NCBI GenBank assembly: GCA_916610825.1
Contig: OU744452.1
Span: 17,819,103 to 17,883,102 of the forward strand
Direction: 5' to 3'
Origin: Haliclystus octoradiatus
Taxonomy: Eukaryota; Cnidaria; Staurozoa; Stauromedusae; Haliclystidae
DNA: 64,000 nt
Shown here: positions 60,516 through 64,000 of the stretch, piece by piece
How positions within the stretch are numbered: position 1 is the stretch's first letter
Layout of the letters: the number at the start of each line of letters is the position of its first letter
Notes under the pieces: model-generated
Told to the model about the DNA's origin: nothing
The model's database searches: none
What the model saw: only the letters and a program-made list of their open reading frames with translations
Made by a program: the position numbers and the translations under genes

Positions 60516-60727
60516 TCCCCCTTCCAATTTTAAGGAGTGGCAATCATACTTTTACAAATTTTATCAAACAATTTCTAGCAACTTACGATAATACATTGTT
60601 AAACAAAACCTTTAATGTTTCTTGAAAAATCCCTGCATGTTTCAGCAGTTTATAAAGTCCATTGCATGTTTCAGCATTCCTTGCATGTTTCAGCATTTTC
60701 AATAGTGTCGTTGTTTCTTTTTTTTAG

Positions 60728-60985
60728 CAGAGATGATTTAACTTGCAATACTTCGTCTCGTCCATGCGTCGTACTTTAGCAGAGGTGGTTTAACTTGCTT
60801 TTCCTGTTTATCTTCGCGTTTCTTTTAAGCAGAGGTTGTTTAACGTGCTTAACGCCTTCTTCTCGTTGTGTTTTTGATGGTGTCGATTTGTGTTTCTTTT
60901 AAAAGCTGAGGTGGTTTAAGATGCTTCGTTTCCTCCAGATGATTACTTTAAGCAGAAGTAATTTAACGTGCTGTATCGATCCTGT
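60728..60985 (+). repeat. Internal tandem array of the TRIM
   Basis: Five spaced copies of a motif like GCAGAGGTGGTTTAACTTGC (about 60728, 60779, 60830, 60905, 60952), each preceded by a T-rich run such as TTTCTTTTAA, at 47-75-bp spacing. Just upstream, TTGCATGTTTCAGCATT is also repeated two to three times (60635-60700). Confidence 0.85.
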
Positions 60986-61010
60986 TATAACCCTATAGGG
61001 GACGCCAAAT

Positions 61011-61218
61011 TGTCGTATAGCTATAGCTGACTTTGCTATAGCGACATTGAGTCCCAGCGAACACAACGACGGTCAAACTGGAACTAATTTATTATTCAAA
61101 CTACACATAGATAGATTACAGGAATTACATAGGGTGATGACGTCAATTACACATAGAATTACAACTTCGCATATACAAGACAGAACAGGTTGATTATTAC
61201 AAATTACATTACACAACA
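61011..61218 (+). repeat. TRIM 3' LTR
   Basis: 208 bp, nearly identical to the 5' LTR, followed by the AGTTC target duplication. Confidence 0.95.
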
Positions 61219-61566
61219 AGTTCAAAGACCATTGTGATCTTGTAATACATTACATTGAATAATATGTGGAAATAAATTTCAATTTTATTCAGACAAAATG
61301 CAAACGTGTTATCTGTTTAGAATAACGTCTCCATACAATCATATACCAGCATGTCGTAAACAACCAGTGGCCTAATAGAATTTTGAACATCAATTCTGAT
61401 TCATAAAAGAATTTTATCAGGCCAAGTCAAGGTTTGCACATAATACTGCCTGACGTTTTTGAAATAATAGCATTAATGAACGTTTGCTGCAATTCAGTTT
61501 GAGTAGTAAATTATCAGTAATTGTGCAAACTCGCATTAAATAACGCATACAAATTATTATTCAGTT

Positions 61567-61875
61567 ATGGTTTTTAAAGCATTACAACGCATGTTCTGTG
61601 TAATAATGTTAATAATAGCATTTATTTCTGCTGAAATGAGTTACCTTCAAATTTCTGAAGAGCCAATGTCTAATATCAGAGATTTGAAATCAGCTCAAGT
61701 AAAGACTATCATCGAATGTGCCATTCTTTGCGATTATGAAATAACTTGTACTACTTATTCCATTGATTTGGTTACAAGAGGGTCGTTTTCATGTTTTCTT
61801 TTCAATCTATGTTCTACTGATGAAATTCAGACGCCTCAAAACAAATCAGCAAATGGCTATCCACGCTTGTATCAA
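61567..61875 (+). CDS. Lectin gene 2 exon 1
   Basis: 309 nt from ATG to CAA followed by gtaagt. The mature portion and splice donor match gene 1 almost base for base, including silent positions, whereas the signal-peptide part does not. Confidence 0.93.
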
Positions 61876-63635
61876 GTAAGTACTGTATAGATAACATAAT
61901 TATAATTTTTAACTAATCAATAATAATAATATATGGTGAACGAGTCGAGAAATACACATTCTTTATTGTTACTCAAGCTCTACGTAATTTACTGCGATCT
62001 TTAGATAGGTTTTTTTACTCAATCGAGTAAAACACTGAGTAAAAAATCTGTCTGAAGATTGAAATTTACTGCTTGAAACTTGAGGGACAGTGAAGAATGT
62101 GTATTTCATGACTCTTTTACCATATATTATTATCATTTACCAATCCGTCAACTGAAGACATAGAGAACTAGATTGTCTGCTACTAGATAAATGTAATTAT
62201 AATAATTGAATCAACTAAGTTGATTAATTATAAACGCACAAACTTTTAGCTTTCTTGGTCATACTGTATCTTATTGTATTAAAATGTAGTCATATCGATT
62301 GACTTTAAAAAACATATAACCTCCCTCGGTGTTTTTCTCCAGCATTGTCATATTTCCAATGAGAAAACGGGAGGATAAAATCTGCTTTCATGTAAAATTT
62401 CTAAGCCAACCAGACAACAATTGTTTTGAGGAACTCATAGGGGCTAAATTGATATCAATGTTTGCATACCAAAAGATGAATGATCAGATAAAATAGCTAT
62501 TAGCAATTGGGAAATTTCAATGCTCTTCGCTTTTCAATGCTGAGAAAATTACATGCATTGGGGTTGTTTTGCTAATTTGAAAGTTGTGTGTAAGCGGGAG
62601 TATGCGTGAGAATTTTCAAAATTAGAATACTTGGTTGCAAGTATTTATACGGTATTTTCTTGTTTTTGAAGGCAGCTAGAACTCAGCCTTGGCCATCGTC
62701 TGATAATGGTAAGAGATATATGACTATGATATCAAGTTTTTTGTACAATTTTCAGAGTTTCAACCCATGATTTGTCTGAATTTCAACCTGATGACCTCAA
62801 TCAGCATATGCTAGACAGTGAAGTGACCTTTTCGATGGGATATATCATATATGCAACCAATATGCAACCAATATTCTATAATCATATATCTGATACAATA
62901 TATATAACAGATATTCTATGACATTCTCTTGGAATAGAATATAGAAATGCCTTAGAATAGTTGCCATAGCTCATCATGCAAAACGTATTACATTGGAAAT
63001 GATGGGTCAACTTTTACAAGATTTGTGTCTTATCTCTCGCACTTGTGTAATTTCACTGTGAAACAATTGTGGTAACATTCTCCTTAACATTTTGGTAACC
63101 TGTTTTTCCCTGTGTTTTCCAGTCGTGATTCAGACGGGATTCTATTTTTCATTTCTTTCTGCAAAAGAGCAAAATGCTGGGAACATATCAAACACAAACT
63201 CACAGATACACAGGAGGTGACAAACAGGTTGCCAAAATAGTAGATCATATATCTCAATTTTGATATGTATTCTAATGAGCCTTTTGTAAATGCCATAAAA
63301 AGGCTACTCGATAAATGATTACGATACTGCAATATAAATATTATTTTTCTTCTCATAGAAATCACCTTGAGAAAACTTGCCTGCCGCCAGATAAGTGGGA
63401 CAAATTCTGCATCCAGCGGGTGCAAATATGCAATCAACGGAGATAGTAGTGCTGCTTATCATTCTCATGGTACTTATCCAGCCATAGATCCATGGTGGCA
63501 AGTAGATTTTGGTAAACAAAGATCTATCACGAAAGTAATACTTTACAACATCCTCAATTGGAGATCAAAACCTCATGAAAATATCAGCATTCAGGCACAA
63601 GACCAATCAATGCCAGATCAGACATGTGTAAAAGT
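61567..63635 (+). CDS. Secreted PAN/apple-like + fucolectin-type lectin, gene 2, 3' end outside window
   Basis: Paralogue of gene 1 with the same exon layout: 61567-61875, 62672-62708 and 63359-63635, phases 0, 1 and 2. Signal peptide MVFKALQRMFCVIMLIIAFISA (cleavage likely after ISA, residue 22), Cys-rich PAN-like module, PWPSSDN linker, and FTP core with DPWWQVDFGKQRSITKVILY. The last exon (closing strand and stop, 145 nt in gene 1) should follow at roughly 64.9 kb if intron sizes are similar. The PAN exon is about 91% identical to gene 1 but the FTP exon only about 58%. A TATA-like ATTAAATAAC lies at 61535-61544, about 25 bp ahead of the ATG region. Confidence 0.9.
61876..62671. other. Lectin gene 2 intron 1, with an inverted-repeat pair
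   Basis: About 61940-62115 holds imperfect inverted words: GAAATACACATTCTTTATTG against CAGTGAAGAATGTGTATTTC, with TTTTTACTCA against TGAGTAAAAA inside. This looks like another small hairpin element of about 170 bp. Otherwise nothing is seen. Confidence 0.6.
62672..62708 (+). CDS. Lectin gene 2 exon 2 (37-nt linker exon)
   Basis: Acceptor TTTTTGAAG, donor AATG followed by gtaaga. It encodes AARTQPWPSSDN, the counterpart of 51476-51512. Confidence 0.88.
63359..63635 (+). CDS. Lectin gene 2 exon 3: FTP lectin core
   Basis: 277 nt, acceptor TTCTCATAG, donor AAAGT followed by gtacgt, phase 1 to 2. One codon longer than in gene 1. It encodes SSGCKYAINGDSSAAYHSHG and DPWWQVDFGKQRSITK. Confidence 0.92.
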
Positions 63636-64000
63636 GTACGTGTTATTCGCTATTATAAAGTTTGAGACTCATTTTATTTGTTAGGCAAAACTAATTTTGA
63701 AGTTTCACGAAACCGGCACAAATATTTAGTATATGTCGATAAAAATAAAGCTTTTGAATTTGTGGCACTTTGGCAAATAGAAAACTATATTGAAAACATG
63801 GCTTGTTTCGAAATCGTAAGTTCAAAGCTCAACACTCAGAGTGCTCATAGGAAACTAAAACTTAAATTTTTCTTAGTTTGTTAGCCTTTATTCTGTTCCG
63901 AGTTTAATAATAACATTAATATAGTACTATTTTCACCATACCGATAAAAACAAATTGTTATATATTTGCTGGATTTGTGCAACCTACGACGGACGCTAAA
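63636..64000. other. Lectin gene 2 intron 3, continues past window
   Basis: No recognisable feature. The final exon is expected beyond position 64000. Confidence 0.5.

Larger units (their letters stand above)
60308..61218 (+). mobile_element. Intact non-autonomous LTR element (TRIM), 911 bp
   Basis: Two 208-bp LTRs (60308-60515 and 61011-61218), both starting TGTCGTATAG and ending ACACAACA, differ at about four positions. They enclose 495 bp without coding capacity. A 5-bp target duplication AGTTC lies at 60303-60307 and 61219-61223. A purine-rich tract with ATAGGGGACGCC precedes the 3' LTR. Directly after the 5' LTR is TCCCCCTTCC, which is not a usual TGG-type primer site; TGGCAATC occurs about 20 bp inside. 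It must be moved by an autonomous partner not present here. A related solo LTR is at 29140-29463. It lies 340 bp upstream of lectin gene 2. Confidence 0.96.

Overview
This is animal nuclear DNA: AT-rich, with spliced genes whose introns carry GT/AG signals, and loaded with transposable-element debris. A spliced neprilysin-like (M13) metallopeptidase, a small cluster of single-exon rhodopsin-class GPCRs and tandem secreted PAN + fucolectin-domain genes suggest a marine invertebrate, possibly a deuterostome such as an ascidian. That placement is an inference from gene content only. Nothing bacterial, viral or organellar was recognised.

Layout. (1) 1-22.7 kb: one minus-strand M13 peptidase gene. 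I could join 16 exons with matching splice phases plus a tentative signal-anchor exon; the last exon(s) lie left of the window. Its introns hold a (TAA)n array, a decayed Ty3/gypsy element with a SINE inside it, two Penelope-like GIY-YIG fragments, a LINE fragment, SINEs and hairpin MITEs. (2) 22.7-29.1 kb: intergenic, with a MITE, a long perfect-looking inverted repeat, a decayed LINE and one unrecognised possible exon. (3) 29.1-43.6 kb: GPCR cluster on the minus strand. It has two intact single-exon receptors, one truncated copy, and interspersed SINEs and minisatellites. A solo LTR forms the last codons and stop of one receptor. (4) 45.2-55 kb: LINE fragments around a complete four-exon PAN + FTP-lectin gene on the plus strand. 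(5) 55-61.3 kb: hairpin MITEs, a poly(A)-tailed SINE, a gypsy integrase fragment and an intact 911-bp non-autonomous LTR element (TRIM) with a 5-bp target duplication. (6) 61.5 kb to the end: the first three exons of a second PAN + FTP-lectin gene, whose last exon is outside the window.

Functional reading. The three gene families all act at or outside the plasma membrane: an ectopeptidase of the type that inactivates or processes peptides, orphan peptide/lipid-type receptors, and secreted sugar-binding proteins. Nothing in the sequence shows that they form one pathway. The most notable signals are the strong contrast in divergence between exons of the two lectin paralogues, a receptor stop codon supplied by an LTR, a tRNA-derived SINE family of four copies (two with exact target duplications), and a fresh TRIM with an internal tandem array.
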